Origin: Pseudokineococcus lusitanus
GTDB taxonomy: Bacteria; Actinomycetota; Actinomycetes; Actinomycetales; Quadrisphaeraceae
Assembly: GCF_003751265.1 (NCBI RefSeq)
Contig: NZ_RJKN01000009.1
Span: 1 to 64,000 of the forward strand
DNA: 64,000 nt
Reading direction: 5' to 3'
The translations under genes and the position numbers were made by a program. This document shows positions 8,956-19,509 of the stretch, in pieces (positions within the stretch are counted from its first letter, which is position 1; the number at the start of each line of letters is the position of its first letter). Under the pieces are notes generated by a model that did not search any database, was not told the origin of the DNA, and worked only from the letters and a program-made list of their open reading frames with translations.

Positions 8956-9965
8956 GCCATGCCTCCCTGCGTGCCGGCGGCCGTGCCGCCGGTGCTGCTC
9001 GTGCCGGCGTCGCCGGCCGTCCCGTCCCCGAGGACCTCGCCGGGCGCGGGGCGGGCGCCGCGCGCCCAGTCCGCGGCGTCGACGGCGCGCCGTCCGGCGG
9101 GCTGCACCCACCCGAGGCGCACGACGCCGTCGCCCGTCCCGACGAGGACGCCGCCACGCGTGACCGACGGCTCCCCCGGCCCGGGGATCCGCTCCGGGGA
9201 CCCCTCCCCTGCGCCGACCGGCTCGACCGGCCCGAGGCGCAGGCGCTCGCCGCGCCACGTCGTCCAGGCGCCGGGCGCGGGCGTGCAGCCGCGGACGCGC
9301 CGGTCGACGGCCGCCGCCCCGTCCTCCCAGCGCACCCGTGCGTCGTCCGGGCGCAGCTTGGGCGCCGTCGTCACGCCCTCCTCGGGCTGCGCCACGGCGG
9401 TGGCCGTCCCGGCCCCGAGCGCGTCGAGGACGTCGACGAGCAGCCGCGCGCCCGAGGTCGCGAGCCGTCCGAGCAGGTCGCCCGAGGTGTCCCGGGGACC
9501 GACCTCCTCCTCGAGCGTCCCGAGCACGGGCCCGGTGTCGAGGCCCTCCTCGAGGCGGAAGACGGTGGCGCCGGTGCGGACGTCGCCCGCGACGAGCGCG
9601 TGCTGCACGGGCGCGGCGCCCCGCCAGCGCGGCAGGAGGCTGAAGTGGAGGTTGACCCAGCCGTGCCGGGGCACGTCGAGCGCGCGGCGGGGCACGAGGG
9701 CGCCGTAGGCGACGACGGGGACGCAGTCGGGCGCGAGCGCCACGAGGTCGCGCAGCGCGTCGTCGTCACCGGGCCGGGCGGGCGCGAGGACGGGCAGGCC
9801 CGCCTCCAGCGCGAGCTCCTTGACGGGGCTCACGACGGCGCGACGGCCGCGGCCGGCCCGCGCGTCGGGCCGGGTGAGCACGCCGACGACCTCGTGCGAG
9901 GACGCCAGGAGCGCCTGCAGGGCGGGGACGGCGGGGGCCGGTGTCCCGGCGAGGACGACGCGCAC
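8952..9965 (-). CDS. fmt: Methionyl-tRNA formyltransferase
   Basis: Fmt formylates the initiator Met-tRNA, using 10-formyl-THF, for bacterial translation initiation. The 337-residue protein starts [20 protein letters not shown] from GTG 9965. The formyl-transfer core is [18 protein letters not shown], with the catalytic region in VNLHFSLLP, followed by [11 protein letters not shown]-terminal OB-like domain follows ([20 protein letters not shown] onward). The GTG fits the family N-terminus; upstream in-frame sequence does not. It is coupled to rsmB by a 4-base overlap. No peptide deformylase gene is adjacent here. Confidence 0.97.
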   Translation of the reverse strand: MRVVLAGTPAPAVPALQALLASSHEVVGVLTRPDARAGRGRRAVVSPVKELALEAGLPVLAPARPGDDDALRDLVALAPDCVPVVAYGALVPRRALDVPRHGWVNLHFSLLPRWRGAAPVQHALVAGDVRTGATVFRLEEGLDTGPVLGTLEEEVGPRDTSGDLLGRLATSGARLLVDVLDALGAGTATAVAQPEEGVTTAPKLRPDDARVRWEDGAAAVDRRVRGCTPAPGAWTTWRGERLRLGPVEPVGAGEGSPERIPGPGEPSVTRGGVLVGTGDGVVRLGWVQPAGRRAVDAADWARGARPAPGEVLGDGTAGDAGTSSTGGTAAGTQGGMA

Positions 9966-10152
9966 GGCGGGGGCTCCTCGGGGTCGTGGCGGCCGCGGGG
10001 CGGCCGGGGCGGGCGCGCGGCGGACGGGAGGGCGCCGCGCGGTCGGCGGCGTCGGGCGACCGACGGCGCGGGTCGACCGTAACCACCGCCGTGCGGCGGT
10101 GCCGACCACGCCCGGCGGCACGGGGCGGCGCCGCGGCACCCCGGGCCGCCGG

Positions 10153-12285
10153 CTACCAGCCCTCGAGCGGGTCCAGCGGGTCCACCTGCACGCGCACGGC
10201 AGGCTCCTTGCGGGCCGACGTGACGGCGCGGGCCGCCCGCAGCGCGTCCGCGAGGGCCCGGGCGTCGGCGGAGGGGACCCGGAGCAGGACCTGCTGCGCC
10301 CCGGGGGCGTCGTCCGCCGGGGCGCTGCCGTCCGTCCGCAGCGCCACGGGACCGCCCGTGGCCCAGCGGCGACCCTGCGCCGGCACGGGCCCGAGCACGC
10401 CGGTGGACGGCGGCAGCCGGGCCGCCTCGAGCAGCGCCCGGACGCCGGCGGCGGGCCCGGCCACGCGCACCGCCGTCACCGCCGGCGGCAGCCCGAGCTC
10501 GACCCGCTCGACGAGCTCGCGCTCGGCGTGGCCCGCCGGGTCCCACCGCACGAGCGCCTGGAGCGGCGCGAGCCCGGCCTCGCCGACGGCGAGGACCCGC
10601 CCGCCCTCGCCGGCCGGGCGCACGAGCGAGGCGGCGGACAGCCACCGCCGCAGCGCCTCCTCCGCCGAGCGGAGGTCGGCGCGCGTCAGCAGCGCCCACG
10701 TGTCGAGCAGGAGCGCCGCCGCGTACCCGCCCGCCGCCACGGGCTCCGCGCCGGGCGTCGCGACGACGAGCGCGGGCGCGGCCGGGACGTCGTCGATGAC
10801 GGCGTCCGCCCCCCCGGAGCGCCGCACCGTGGTGCCCGGCAGGGCCCGGCCCAGCTCCTCGGCCGTGCGGCCCGAGCCGACCACGAGCGCCCGCAGCGCC
10901 CGGCCGCCGCAGTGCCGGCACGCCCAGGCGGGCGCCGTGGTGGCGCACCAGCGGCACACCGGCGCCGCCGCGACGTCGGCGCCACCGGCGGCCGGCAGCG
11001 CCAGCGGGCCGCTGCAGCGGGGGCAGCGGGCCGGGTGCCGGCAGCGCTGGCAGGCCGTGGCGGGCAGGTAGCCGGCGCGCGGCACCTGCACGAGGACGGG
11101 CCCCGCCAGGAGGGACTCGCGGACGAGCCGCAACGCGCTGGCGGGCAGCCGCGCGCCCGGGCCCGCCGGGTCGCGCCCGTCGTCCTCCGCCACCGCCGTC
11201 CGCGGCGCCCGGGCGCGCACCACCTCGCGGGCGGCGACGACGGGCCGGGCCCAGCCCGTGGCCACCAGCTGCTGCGCGGCGGCCGTCCGGGCGGGCGAGC
11301 CGACGACGGCGGCGGCCCCCACGAGGTCGGCCCGCTCGACGAGCACGTCGCGGGCGTGCGGGTACGGCGCGCGCGGCTCGACGTGGGAGTCGTCCCCGTC
11401 GTCCCAGCAGACGACGAGCCCGAGGTCGGCGACGGGCGCGAGCGCCGCCGCCCGGGTGCCGACGACGACCCGGACCCGGCCGCGGCGCAGGGCCGTGTAC
11501 GCCCGGTACCGCGGGGTCGGGCCGTCGTCGGCCGACAGCCGGACGTGCCGGCCGGCGCCGAGCAGCGCCGTGAGCGCGGCGTCCACCCGGGCGACGTCGC
11601 GCCGGTCCGGCACGACGAGGAGGGCACCGCGGCCGCCCGCCAGCGTCGCGGCGGCCAGGACCGCGAGGGCGCCGGCCCAGTCGTCCGGCGGCGCGCCGGG
11701 CAGCGCCGTCCAGACCGCCCGGGGCGACCCGCCCGCGAGCAGCCGCGCGACGAGCGCGCTGCCCCCGGCGTACTGCGCCCACGGGCCGGGCGCAGGCGCC
11801 GCCACCGGGCCCGCCGGGGGGCCCGGTCGCTCCTCGACCTCCACGGCGGCCCGCCGGGGCGGCACGGCCAGCCGCAGGACGTCGGCCGTCGTGCCCGCCC
11901 ACCGCCGCGCCACCGCGCGGGCCAGCGCGAGCACCGCCGGGTCGAGCACCGGCTCGGGCGAGACGACCTTCCGCAGCGGCTGCAGCCGGCCCTCGTGGTC
12001 GCTGGACGGGCGGCGGTCGACGACGAAGCCCTCGACCTCGGCGCCCGCGAGCCGGGCCCTCACCCGCACCCCGGGCACGGCCGTCGCGGCCATCGACGCG
12101 GGCACCGTGTAGTCGAGGACCCGGTCCAGGTGCGGGAGCGGCACGTCGAGCACCACACCGGCGACGGGGTCGACCTCGGCGGCGCCCTCGGCGGGGGCGG
12201 GACGGCGCCCGCGGACGACGGCGCGCAGGAGGGAGAGCTGCTCGTCCTCCGCGGCCCCCGCCGCACCGTCGCCCCCCGTGCTCAC
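10153..12285 (-). CDS. priA: Primosomal protein N' (PriA), helicase-degenerate actinobacterial type
   Basis: PriA restarts stalled replication forks. The 710-residue protein has the N-terminal DNA-binding domain ([20 protein letters not shown], then [20 protein letters not shown]). The eight-Cys zinc region CQRC-CPRC-CRWC-CRHC is near residues 415-465. The C-terminal domain includes [14 protein letters not shown]. The helicase motifs are degraded: the Walker A position reads [13 protein letters not shown] with no GKT, and the Walker B position reads CWDDGDDSH instead of DEEH. This matches known actinobacterial PriA proteins, which are thought not to be ATP-driven helicases. The start is GTG 12285. 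It sits upstream of fmt in the usual order. Confidence 0.93.
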   Translation of the reverse strand: MSTGGDGAAGAAEDEQLSLLRAVVRGRRPAPAEGAAEVDPVAGVVLDVPLPHLDRVLDYTVPASMAATAVPGVRVRARLAGAEVEGFVVDRRPSSDHEGRLQPLRKVVSPEPVLDPAVLALARAVARRWAGTTADVLRLAVPPRRAAVEVEERPGPPAGPVAAPAPGPWAQYAGGSALVARLLAGGSPRAVWTALPGAPPDDWAGALAVLAAATLAGGRGALLVVPDRRDVARVDAALTALLGAGRHVRLSADDGPTPRYRAYTALRRGRVRVVVGTRAAALAPVADLGLVVCWDDGDDSHVEPRAPYPHARDVLVERADLVGAAAVVGSPARTAAAQQLVATGWARPVVAAREVVRARAPRTAVAEDDGRDPAGPGARLPASALRLVRESLLAGPVLVQVPRAGYLPATACQRCRHPARCPRCSGPLALPAAGGADVAAAPVCRWCATTAPAWACRHCGGRALRALVVGSGRTAEELGRALPGTTVRRSGGADAVIDDVPAAPALVVATPGAEPVAAGGYAAALLLDTWALLTRADLRSAEEALRRWLSAASLVRPAGEGGRVLAVGEAGLAPLQALVRWDPAGHAERELVERVELGLPPAVTAVRVAGPAAGVRALLEAARLPPSTGVLGPVPAQGRRWATGGPVALRTDGSAPADDAPGAQQVLLRVPSADARALADALRAARAVTSARKEPAVRVQVDPLDPLEGW

Positions 12286-12417
12286 GTCCCGATCCCACCA
12301 GGTCCCCCCGACGGCCCGTCCCCCGCCCGCCGGGCCGGTGGACGACCGCGCCCGGGCGGCACCCGTGCGCGCCGGAGGGGGCACCGCCGGACGGGTGACG
12401 ACCGGATCGTCGTTGCC

Positions 12418-12443
12418 TCCAGCACCCGTCCCGCCCGGCCGAT
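12418..12443 (+). promoter_or_regulatory. Candidate sigma-28-type promoter of the EAL gene
   Basis: TCCA, 16 bases, then GCCGATCA lies just upstream of the GTG at 12453. It resembles the TCAA-N15/16-GCCGAT sequences before the pil units, with one mismatch in the -35-like part. It would give a nearly leaderless transcript. Weak on its own. Confidence 0.35.
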
Positions 12444-12452
12444 CAGCAGCCC

Positions 12453-14327
12453 GTGAGCGCCCTGACCCCGCCGCGCACCGCGACCCCCGAGGACGGTGCC
12501 GGCCACACCGCCGACCGCCCCACCACCGGACCGCACGCCGCCCCCGTCCCCGCCCCCCTCGACGACCTCCAGCCCGTCCTCGACGCCTTCGCCGCCATGG
12601 CCGGCGCCCCCACGGAGGACGACGCGCTCGCGCGCGCCGTCGACGTGGCCCGCCTCGCGACCGGCGCCCACCTCGGGGCCGCCGTCCTCGCGGGCGAGGA
12701 CGGCGTCACGCACCTCGTCCACGCGGGCATGACGGCCGTGGAGGTCTCCCGGCTGCCCGGCCCGCCGCAGGGCCGCGGCGTCCTCGGTGCCGTCCTCGCC
12801 GGCGAGCTCGTCCGCGTCGACGACGTCGCGACCCACCCCGCGTGGCAGGGCGCGGTCCCGCACCACCCGCCGATGGAGGCCTTCCTCGGCGTCCCGGTCA
12901 CCGGCGACGACGACGAGGTCCTCGGCGCCTTCTACCTGTCCAAGCCGCCCGGGCAGGCGCCCTTCGGCGACGGCGACCAGAGCCTCGTCGCCGCCCTCGC
13001 CCGGCAGTGCGGCGCCGTCGTCGTCCGGCTCCGCGCGCTGCGCCGGGGGGAGCGGCTGGCCGCCCGGCTCGTCCAGGCCGACGGCGTCCGCGCCGCGGCC
13101 GTCCAGCGGATGACCGAGGCCCTCGACCCCGTCGAGGCCGTCGACAGCGTCCTCGAGATGGCGCGCGAGCAGCTCGGCATGCCGCTCGTCGCCGTCGTGC
13201 GCGTCCGGCCCGACGGCAGCCAGGAGGTCGAGCGCGTCGCGGGCGTCCTCCACGGCGGCTCGACGCCGCTCCCCGGGACCCCGCTGCCCGCCCGGAGCCT
13301 GTGCGGCCGCGTGGTGACCGTCGGCCCGGTCGTCGTGCCCGACGTCGCCCTCGCGCCGGAGCTCGCCGAGGAGGCCGCCGCCTGGCCGGGCGTCGCCGCC
13401 TACGTCGGCGTCCCCGTCGTCGTCGGCGGCACCGTCCGCGGGTCGCTCTGCGCCGTCTCCGACACGCCGACCGACCTCACCGGCGCGGACGTCGCCGTGC
13501 TCGAGGTCGTCGCCGACGTGGCGGCCCGCCAGCTGGCGCGGCGCGAGGCCGCCACGCTCCTGCGGACCCGCCGCGAGGACCAGCTGGCGCCGCACCTCGC
13601 GCCCGGCGGCCTCGCCGTCGTCCTGCAGCCCGTCGTCGACCTGCGCGACGGCACCGTCATCGGCGTCGAGGCGCTGGCCCGTCCCACCGGCTTCCCCGGC
13701 GGGCCCGCGGAGCTCTTCGCCGAGGCCGCCGCGCTCGGGCTCGGCGTCGAGGCGGAGCTGGCCGCGGTCGACGCCGCGCTGGCGCTCCTCCCGACCCTGC
13801 CCGACGACGTGCAGATGGGCGTCAACGTCGGGCCCGCCACGGCCTGCGACCCGCGGCTGCACGAGCGGGTCGCCGCCGCGACGGCGGGCCGGTCGCACCG
13901 CGTCGTCGTCGAGCTCACCGAGCACGAGGACACGAGCGCCCACCCGGACCTGCCGTCGCGCCTCGCCGACCTGCGCGCGCTCGGCGCCCGGGTGGCCATC
14001 GACGACGCCGGCGCCGGCTACGCCGGGCTCCGGACCATCGTCGACCTGTCCCCCGACGTCCTGAAGCTCGACATCTCGCTCGTCAGCGGGATCGACACGC
14101 ACCCCGCCCGCCGTGCGCTCGTCAGCAGCCTCGTGGCGCTGGCCCACGAGCTCGGCGCGTACCTCGTGGCAGAGGGCGTCGAGCGGCCCGGCGAGCTCGC
14201 GGTGCTGCGCGGGCTCGGCGTCGCCGCGGCGCAGGGCTTCTACCTAGCCCGCCCGGTACCGCGCCCGCTCCTCGACCTGCGCCCGCGCGCGGTCGTCGCC
14301 GTCCCCCGTCCGCTGCAGCGGGTCTGA
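12453..14327 (+). CDS. GAF-GAF-EAL c-di-GMP phosphodiesterase
   Basis: This 624-residue cytoplasmic protein has two GAF sensor domains (about residues 45-205 and 235-375) and a C-terminal EAL domain (about 385-612). The EAL domain carries the catalytic set for hydrolysing c-di-GMP to pGpG: GVEALARP near 406, the Asn in GVNVGP, the Glu in ELTEHED near 486, the Asp pair in IDDAGAGYAGL near 515, Lys and Asp in LKLDISLV, Glu in AEGVER, and QGF near 593. It is therefore likely an active phosphodiesterase. There is no GGDEF domain, so it cannot make c-di-GMP. The GAF ligands are unknown. It lies on the strand opposite to, and between, priA and metK, which are normally adjacent, so it looks inserted. 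Confidence 0.92.
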   Translation: MSALTPPRTATPEDGAGHTADRPTTGPHAAPVPAPLDDLQPVLDAFAAMAGAPTEDDALARAVDVARLATGAHLGAAVLAGEDGVTHLVHAGMTAVEVSRLPGPPQGRGVLGAVLAGELVRVDDVATHPAWQGAVPHHPPMEAFLGVPVTGDDDEVLGAFYLSKPPGQAPFGDGDQSLVAALARQCGAVVVRLRALRRGERLAARLVQADGVRAAAVQRMTEALDPVEAVDSVLEMAREQLGMPLVAVVRVRPDGSQEVERVAGVLHGGSTPLPGTPLPARSLCGRVVTVGPVVVPDVALAPELAEEAAAWPGVAAYVGVPVVVGGTVRGSLCAVSDTPTDLTGADVAVLEVVADVAARQLARREAATLLRTRREDQLAPHLAPGGLAVVLQPVVDLRDGTVIGVEALARPTGFPGGPAELFAEAAALGLGVEAELAAVDAALALLPTLPDDVQMGVNVGPATACDPRLHERVAAATAGRSHRVVVELTEHEDTSAHPDLPSRLADLRALGARVAIDDAGAGYAGLRTIVDLSPDVLKLDISLVSGIDTHPARRALVSSLVALAHELGAYLVAEGVERPGELAVLRGLGVAAAQGFYLARPVPRPLLDLRPRAVVAVPRPLQRV

Positions 14328-14336
14328 GGGTCGGGA

Positions 14337-14354
14337 CGCCCGCGGCGGCGGGCG
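14337..14354. terminator. Hairpin between convergent EAL gene and metK
   Basis: A 7-bp GC-only stem (CGCCCGC / GCGGGCG) with a 4-base loop lies in the 33-bp gap between two convergent stops. It could end both transcripts. There is no U-tract, as is usual in such GC-rich genomes. Confidence 0.55.
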
Positions 14355-14360
14355 ACGTCG

Positions 14361-15680
<1,320 letters not shown>

Positions 15681-15707
15681 CCTAGCCGCGGGCCCGGACG
15701 GGCCGGG

Positions 15708-17012
15708 TCAGCGCGACGTCGGCGGGAGGTCGCGGGCCCAGCGGCGCACGACCGCGTCCCAGACGGCGTCCGCCACGTCCTCCTTGGGCGCCGGGCCGAC
15801 CGGCTGCTCGGTGCCGTCGTCGCCGAGGAGGACGACGGTGTTGCCGGCCGTGCCGAAGCCGCCGCCGGTGCGGGCCTCGGCACCGACCTCGTTGACGACG
15901 AGGAGGTCGCACCCCTTGCGCGCGAGCTTGGCGCGGCCGTGCGCGAGGACGTCGCCCGCGTCGTCGCCCGTCTCCGCGGCGAAGCCGACGACGACGGCCG
16001 CCCGGTCCGGCCCGGGGCGCGCCGCCTCGGCGAGGACGTCGGGGTTGCGGACGAGGGTGACGACGGGCGCGTCCTCGGTGCCCGGGTCCTTCTTGACCTT
16101 GGTCGCGGACACCGCGGCGGGCCGGAAGTCGGCGACGGCGGCGGCCATGACGAGGGCGTCGGCCCCGGCGGCCTCGGCGAGGACGGCGGCCCGCAGCTCG
16201 CGCGCGTCCCCGACGTCGACGACGCGGACGCCGGCGGGCGCGGGGACCTCGAGGTGCGCCGCGACGAGCACGACGTCGGCACCGCGAGCCGCCGCGCGGG
16301 CGGCCAGCGCCACGCCCTGGCGCCCGGAGGAGCGGTTGCCGAGGTAGCGGACCGGGTCGAGCGGCTCGCGCGTGCCGCCCGCCGACACGACGACGCGGCG
16401 GCCGGCGAGGTCGCCCGCCGGGGCCTCCCCGGCGCCCGTGGCGCGCGGGCGGCCCGGGGTGCCGGCGTCCAGCAGCGCGAGCGCGGCGGCGTGGACCTCC
16501 TCCGGCTCCGGCAGGCGCCCCCGGCCCGTGTCGGCGCCGGTGAGGCGGCCGACGGCGGGGTCGAGGACGACGGTGCCGCGGCGGCGCAGGAGCGCGACGT
16601 TGTCGCGCGTGGCCGGGTGCTCCCACATCTCGGTGTGCATGGCCGGGGCCAGCAGCACGGGGCACGTGGCCGTCAGCAGCGTGCTCGTGAGGAGGTCGTC
16701 CGCGATCCCGGCGGCGGCGCGGGCGAGGAGGTCCGCGGTGGCCGGCGCGACGACGACGAGGTCGGCCTCGCGGCCGGTGCGGACGTGCGGGACCTCGTGG
16801 ACGTCGTCCCAGACGTCGGTGGCCACGGGGTGGCCGGACAGCGCGGCCCACGTGGGCGCGCCGACGAAGCGGAGGGCGGACGCCGTGGGGAGAACCCGGA
16901 CGTCGGCACCGCCCTCGGTGAGCAGCCGCAGCAGCGACGCGGCCTTGTAGGCGGCGATGCCGCCCGCCACGCCGAGGACGACGCGGGGGCGGCGGCCGCT
17001 GCTGCTGCTCAC
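15708..17012 (-). CDS. coaBC: Bifunctional phosphopantothenoylcysteine decarboxylase/synthase
   Basis: This enzyme makes 4'-phosphopantetheine from phosphopantothenate and cysteine in coenzyme A synthesis. The 434-residue protein starts VSSSSGRRPRVVLGVAGGIA from GTG 17012. The N-terminal flavoprotein CoaC half has GVAGGIAAYK, HVRTGREADLVVVAPATADL and PAMHTEMW. The C-terminal CoaB half has SAGGTREPLDPVRYLGNRSS, MAAAVADFRP and the Lys-rich KVKKDPG. The decarboxylase motif usually written PxMNxxMW has His instead of Asn. It lies 8 bp downstream of the rpoZ stop. Confidence 0.96.
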   Translation of the reverse strand: MSSSSGRRPRVVLGVAGGIAAYKAASLLRLLTEGGADVRVLPTASALRFVGAPTWAALSGHPVATDVWDDVHEVPHVRTGREADLVVVAPATADLLARAAAGIADDLLTSTLLTATCPVLLAPAMHTEMWEHPATRDNVALLRRRGTVVLDPAVGRLTGADTGRGRLPEPEEVHAAALALLDAGTPGRPRATGAGEAPAGDLAGRRVVVSAGGTREPLDPVRYLGNRSSGRQGVALAARAAARGADVVLVAAHLEVPAPAGVRVVDVGDARELRAAVLAEAAGADALVMAAAVADFRPAAVSATKVKKDPGTEDAPVVTLVRNPDVLAEAARPGPDRAAVVVGFAAETGDDAGDVLAHGRAKLARKGCDLLVVNEVGAEARTGGGFGTAGNTVVLLGDDGTEQPVGPAPKEDVADAVWDAVVRRWARDLPPTSR

Positions 17013-17020
17013 CGGAGGGG

Positions 17021-17371
17021 TCAGCCCTGGGCCGGGACGTCGTCCTCGGTGAGGAGGCCGTCGACCCCGCCGTCGGGGCCGATGGTCAGCTCGACGCCCT
17101 CGACCTCGCCCTCGGCGAGCGGGCGGACGGTGAGCAGGCCGGCGTCGATCTCGCGCAGCGCCACGGAGAGCGGCTTCTCCTGCACGTGGGTCTCGACGAG
17201 CGGGCCCACGTTCTCGAGGAGGCCCTCGGAGAGCTGGGCGTAGTACGCGTTGATCTGACGGGCGCGCTTGGCGCCGTAGATGACGAGGGCGTACTTGGAG
17301 TCGGCGGCCTCGAGGAGGTCGTCGATCGGCGGGTCGGTGATGCCCTCGGGGGCGGCGACGGTTCCGGACAC
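17021..17371 (-). CDS. rpoZ: RNA polymerase omega subunit
   Basis: Omega assists assembly and stability of RNA polymerase by binding the beta-prime subunit. The 116-residue protein begins [20 protein letters not shown]. It contains the conserved helix region [20 protein letters not shown] and the acidic tail typical of actinobacterial omega. The GTG at 17371 has a strong AGGAGG ribosome site five bases upstream, which decides the start. The gene is between gmk and coaBC, as in other actinobacteria. Confidence 0.96.
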   Translation of the reverse strand: MSGTVAAPEGITDPPIDDLLEAADSKYALVIYGAKRARQINAYYAQLSEGLLENVGPLVETHVQEKPLSVALREIDAGLLTVRPLAEGEVEGVELTIGPDGGVDGLLTEDDVPAQG

Positions 17372-17520
17372 GGTGTCCTCCTGCGGGTCTGGTCCCCGCG
17401 GCCGGGTCGGCACGGGGCGGCGTCGCGGACGGCGCCGGGTCGGCCCCCGCGCAGCGGGGGCCGGTGGAGCGGACGTGCAGCGGTCGTGCTGCGGTGCCGC
17501 TGCGGGTCGTGCGGGGCCGG

Positions 17521-18135
17521 TCAGGCCCCGGGCGGCCGCGGGTGCGGCCGCAGACCCATCGATGATACGAGGTCGTCGCCCGCCTGCCGGACATCGGCGT
17601 TGACGACGGTGACGTCGAACTCCGCCTCGGCGGCCAGCTCGGTGCGCGCCGTGGCCAGCCGGCGCTCCCGCTCGGCCTCGTCCTCGGTGCCGCGGCCGAC
17701 GAGCCGGCGCACCAGCTCGTCCCACGACGGCGGGGCGAGGAAGACGAAGCGCGCGCCCGGCATCGTCGCGCGCACCTGGCGCGCGCCCTGCAGGTCGATC
17801 TCCAGCAGCGCGGGACGCCCCTCCGCGAGGACCTGCTCGACGGGCCCGCGCGGCGTGCCGTAGCGGTGCCGTCCGTGGACGACCGCCCACTCGAGCAGCT
17901 GTCCCTCGGCCGCGAGGCGGTCGAACTCCTCGTCGGAGGCGAAGTGGTAGTGCACGCCCTCGACCTCGCCGGGCCGCGGGGACCGCGTGGTGACCGAGAC
18001 GGACAGCCACACGTCGGGGTACCGCTCGCGCACGTCGGCCGACACGGTGCCCTTGCCGACGGCCGTGGGCCCGGCGAGGACCGTGAGCCGGGCCGGCGGG
18101 ACGGGTGCGCCGTCCCCCGCCGTCGCGGCGCTCAG
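17521..18135 (-). CDS. gmk: Guanylate kinase, probable CTG start
   Basis: Gmk phosphorylates GMP to GDP. The P-loop (GPTAVGKGT) lies at residues 22-30 counted from the proposed start. GMP-binding and lid regions follow: [54 protein letters not shown] and [20 protein letters not shown]. The first ATG/GTG/TTG in this frame (GTG 18045) lies after the P-loop and cannot be the true start. The frame is open through the P-loop back into the mIHF gene with no canonical start. CTG 18135 overlaps the mIHF stop as CTGA, imitating the usual ATGA/GTGA coupling of this operon, so I propose it. A start further inside mIHF or a sequence error is possible. Confidence 0.85.
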   Translation of the reverse strand: MSAATAGDGAPVPPARLTVLAGPTAVGKGTVSADVRERYPDVWLSVSVTTRSPRPGEVEGVHYHFASDEEFDRLAAEGQLLEWAVVHGRHRYGTPRGPVEQVLAEGRPALLEIDLQGARQVRATMPGARFVFLAPPSWDELVRRLVGRGTEDEAERERRLATARTELAAEAEFDVTVVNADVRQAGDDLVSSMGLRPHPRPPGA

Positions 18136-18446
18136 GAGCCGAAGCGCTCGACGAGCGCGGTGATCTGGTGGGCCCCGAGGCCCCGCACGCGGCGGGACTC
18201 GGAGATGCCGACCTCGGCCATGATCTTGCGGGCCGTGACCCGGCCCACGCCGGGCATGGACTCCAGCAGCGCACTCACCTTCATCTTCCCGATGACGTCG
18301 TCCGTCCGGCCGTCGCGGACGACCTCCTCCAGGGACCCCTGCCCGTACTTGAGGCGGTTCTTCACCGCCGCACGCTCCCGGCGTGCCGCGGCCGCCTTCT
18401 CCAGCGCGGCGGCGCGCTGCTCGTCGGTCAGGTGCGGGAGCGGCAC
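18132..18446 (-). CDS. mihF: Actinobacterial integration host factor (mIHF)
   Basis: mIHF is a small nucleoid-associated DNA-binding protein of actinobacteria, unrelated to HU/IHF. It was first found as the host factor for mycobacteriophage L5 integration. The 104-residue protein starts [20 protein letters not shown] and has a basic helix ([16 protein letters not shown]). The helix-two-turn-helix-like segment [20 protein letters not shown] contacts DNA in the family. It lies between pyrF and gmk, the conserved actinobacterial position. Confidence 0.95.
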   Translation of the reverse strand: MPLPHLTDEQRAAALEKAAAARRERAAVKNRLKYGQGSLEEVVRDGRTDDVIGKMKVSALLESMPGVGRVTARKIMAEVGISESRRVRGLGAHQITALVERFGS

Positions 18447-18606
18447 GTGCGCCTCACCTCGGGGGTGTCGGGGCGGGAGGAGGACGGGACGGCCGCAGGT
18501 CTCGAGCCGCCGTGGAGGTGGGGCGACGCTAGCGAGTCCCCGCGGCCCACGGCAACGAGGGTCGGCCGGGGGCGGCGCTCCCCCGCACCGGGTGCCGCGC
18601 GGCGGC

Positions 18607-19509
18607 TCACGGCGCGAGCGCCAGGGCGCACCGCTCCGCGGCGTCGCGGGCCGCGGCGCGCAGGGCGCCCACGGAGGGGCCGGCCGCGAGGACGGCCCGG
18701 CTCGACGTCGCGAGCACCTGGCCGCGCGCCGGGCCGAAGACCTGCGCGAGCTCGGCCGGCCCGGCGCCCTGCGCGCCCACGCCCGGGGCGAGGAGGGGCC
18801 CGCCGCACCCGACGAGGTCGACGCCGAGGTCGGCCGCGGCCGTCCCCGTCGTCGCGCCGACGACGAGGCCGACGGAGCCGAGCTCGCCGCGGGCGAGCGC
18901 CCCGGCGTTCTCCGCCGCCGCCGCGCGGGCCACCGCGGCGGCGACCGCGACGCCGCCCGCGTCCCGGGCGTGCTGCACGGCCGCGCCCTCGGGGTTCGAC
19001 GTCAGCGCGAGCACGAAGACGCCCCGGCCGGTGGCGGCGGCGAGGTCGAGCGCGGGGCGCAGCGACCCCACGCCGAGGAAGGGCGAGAGGGTCACCGCGT
19101 CCGCCGCCAGGGGGGCGCCGTCGGCCAGCGAGGCCTGCGCGTAGGCCGTCATCGTGCTGCCGACGTCGCCGCGCTTGACGTCGAGGACGCTCAGCGTGCC
19201 GGCGTCCGCCAGCCCGGCCAGGAGCCGCTCGAGGACGGCGACGCCCCGGCTGCCGTGCCGCTCGAAGAAGGCGGCCTGCGGCTTGACGGCGGCGACCGTC
19301 CCGCCGAGGGCCTCCAGGCAGGTGAGGGCGAAGCGCTCGAGCCCCGACGGGTCGTCGGGCAGGCCCCACGCGTCGAGCAGCCCCGGGTGGGGGTCGACGC
19401 CGACGGCCAGCGGCCCGAGGGCCGCGGAGGCCTCGGAGAGGCGGGCGCCGAAGGGGCGCCGCGCGCCCGTCCCGGCCGAGCCGGGGCTCACGGGGGTCAC
19501 GGGGCTCAC
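18607..19509 (-). CDS. pyrF: Orotidine 5'-phosphate decarboxylase (type 2)
   Basis: PyrF converts OMP to UMP, the last step of de novo UMP synthesis. The 300-residue protein is the type 2 form, with the catalytic Lys/Asp motif DVKRGDVGSTMTAYA. Other marks are GVDPHPGLLDAWGLPDD, VKPQAAFFERHG and SNPEGAAVQ. GTG 19509 was chosen because it overlaps the pyrD stop (GTGA) like the other junctions in this operon; GTG codons at 19500 and 19491 are possible alternatives within the Pro/Ser-rich N-terminus. Confidence 0.96.
   Translation of the reverse strand: MSPVTPVSPGSAGTGARRPFGARLSEASAALGPLAVGVDPHPGLLDAWGLPDDPSGLERFALTCLEALGGTVAAVKPQAAFFERHGSRGVAVLERLLAGLADAGTLSVLDVKRGDVGSTMTAYAQASLADGAPLAADAVTLSPFLGVGSLRPALDLAAATGRGVFVLALTSNPEGAAVQHARDAGGVAVAAAVARAAAAENAGALARGELGSVGLVVGATTGTAAADLGVDLVGCGGPLLAPGVGAQGAGPAELAQVFGPARGQVLATSSRAVLAAGPSVGALRAAARDAAERCALALAP

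Noticed and set aside
9966-10152. Terminator between priA and fmt (CACCGCCG/CGGCGGTG near 10084-10101)
   Set aside because: Stem of only 7-8 bp with a tiny loop in very GC-rich DNA; not stronger than background.
17521-18045. gmk starting at GTG 18045
   Set aside because: This start would remove the essential P-loop, which is encoded just upstream in the same frame.
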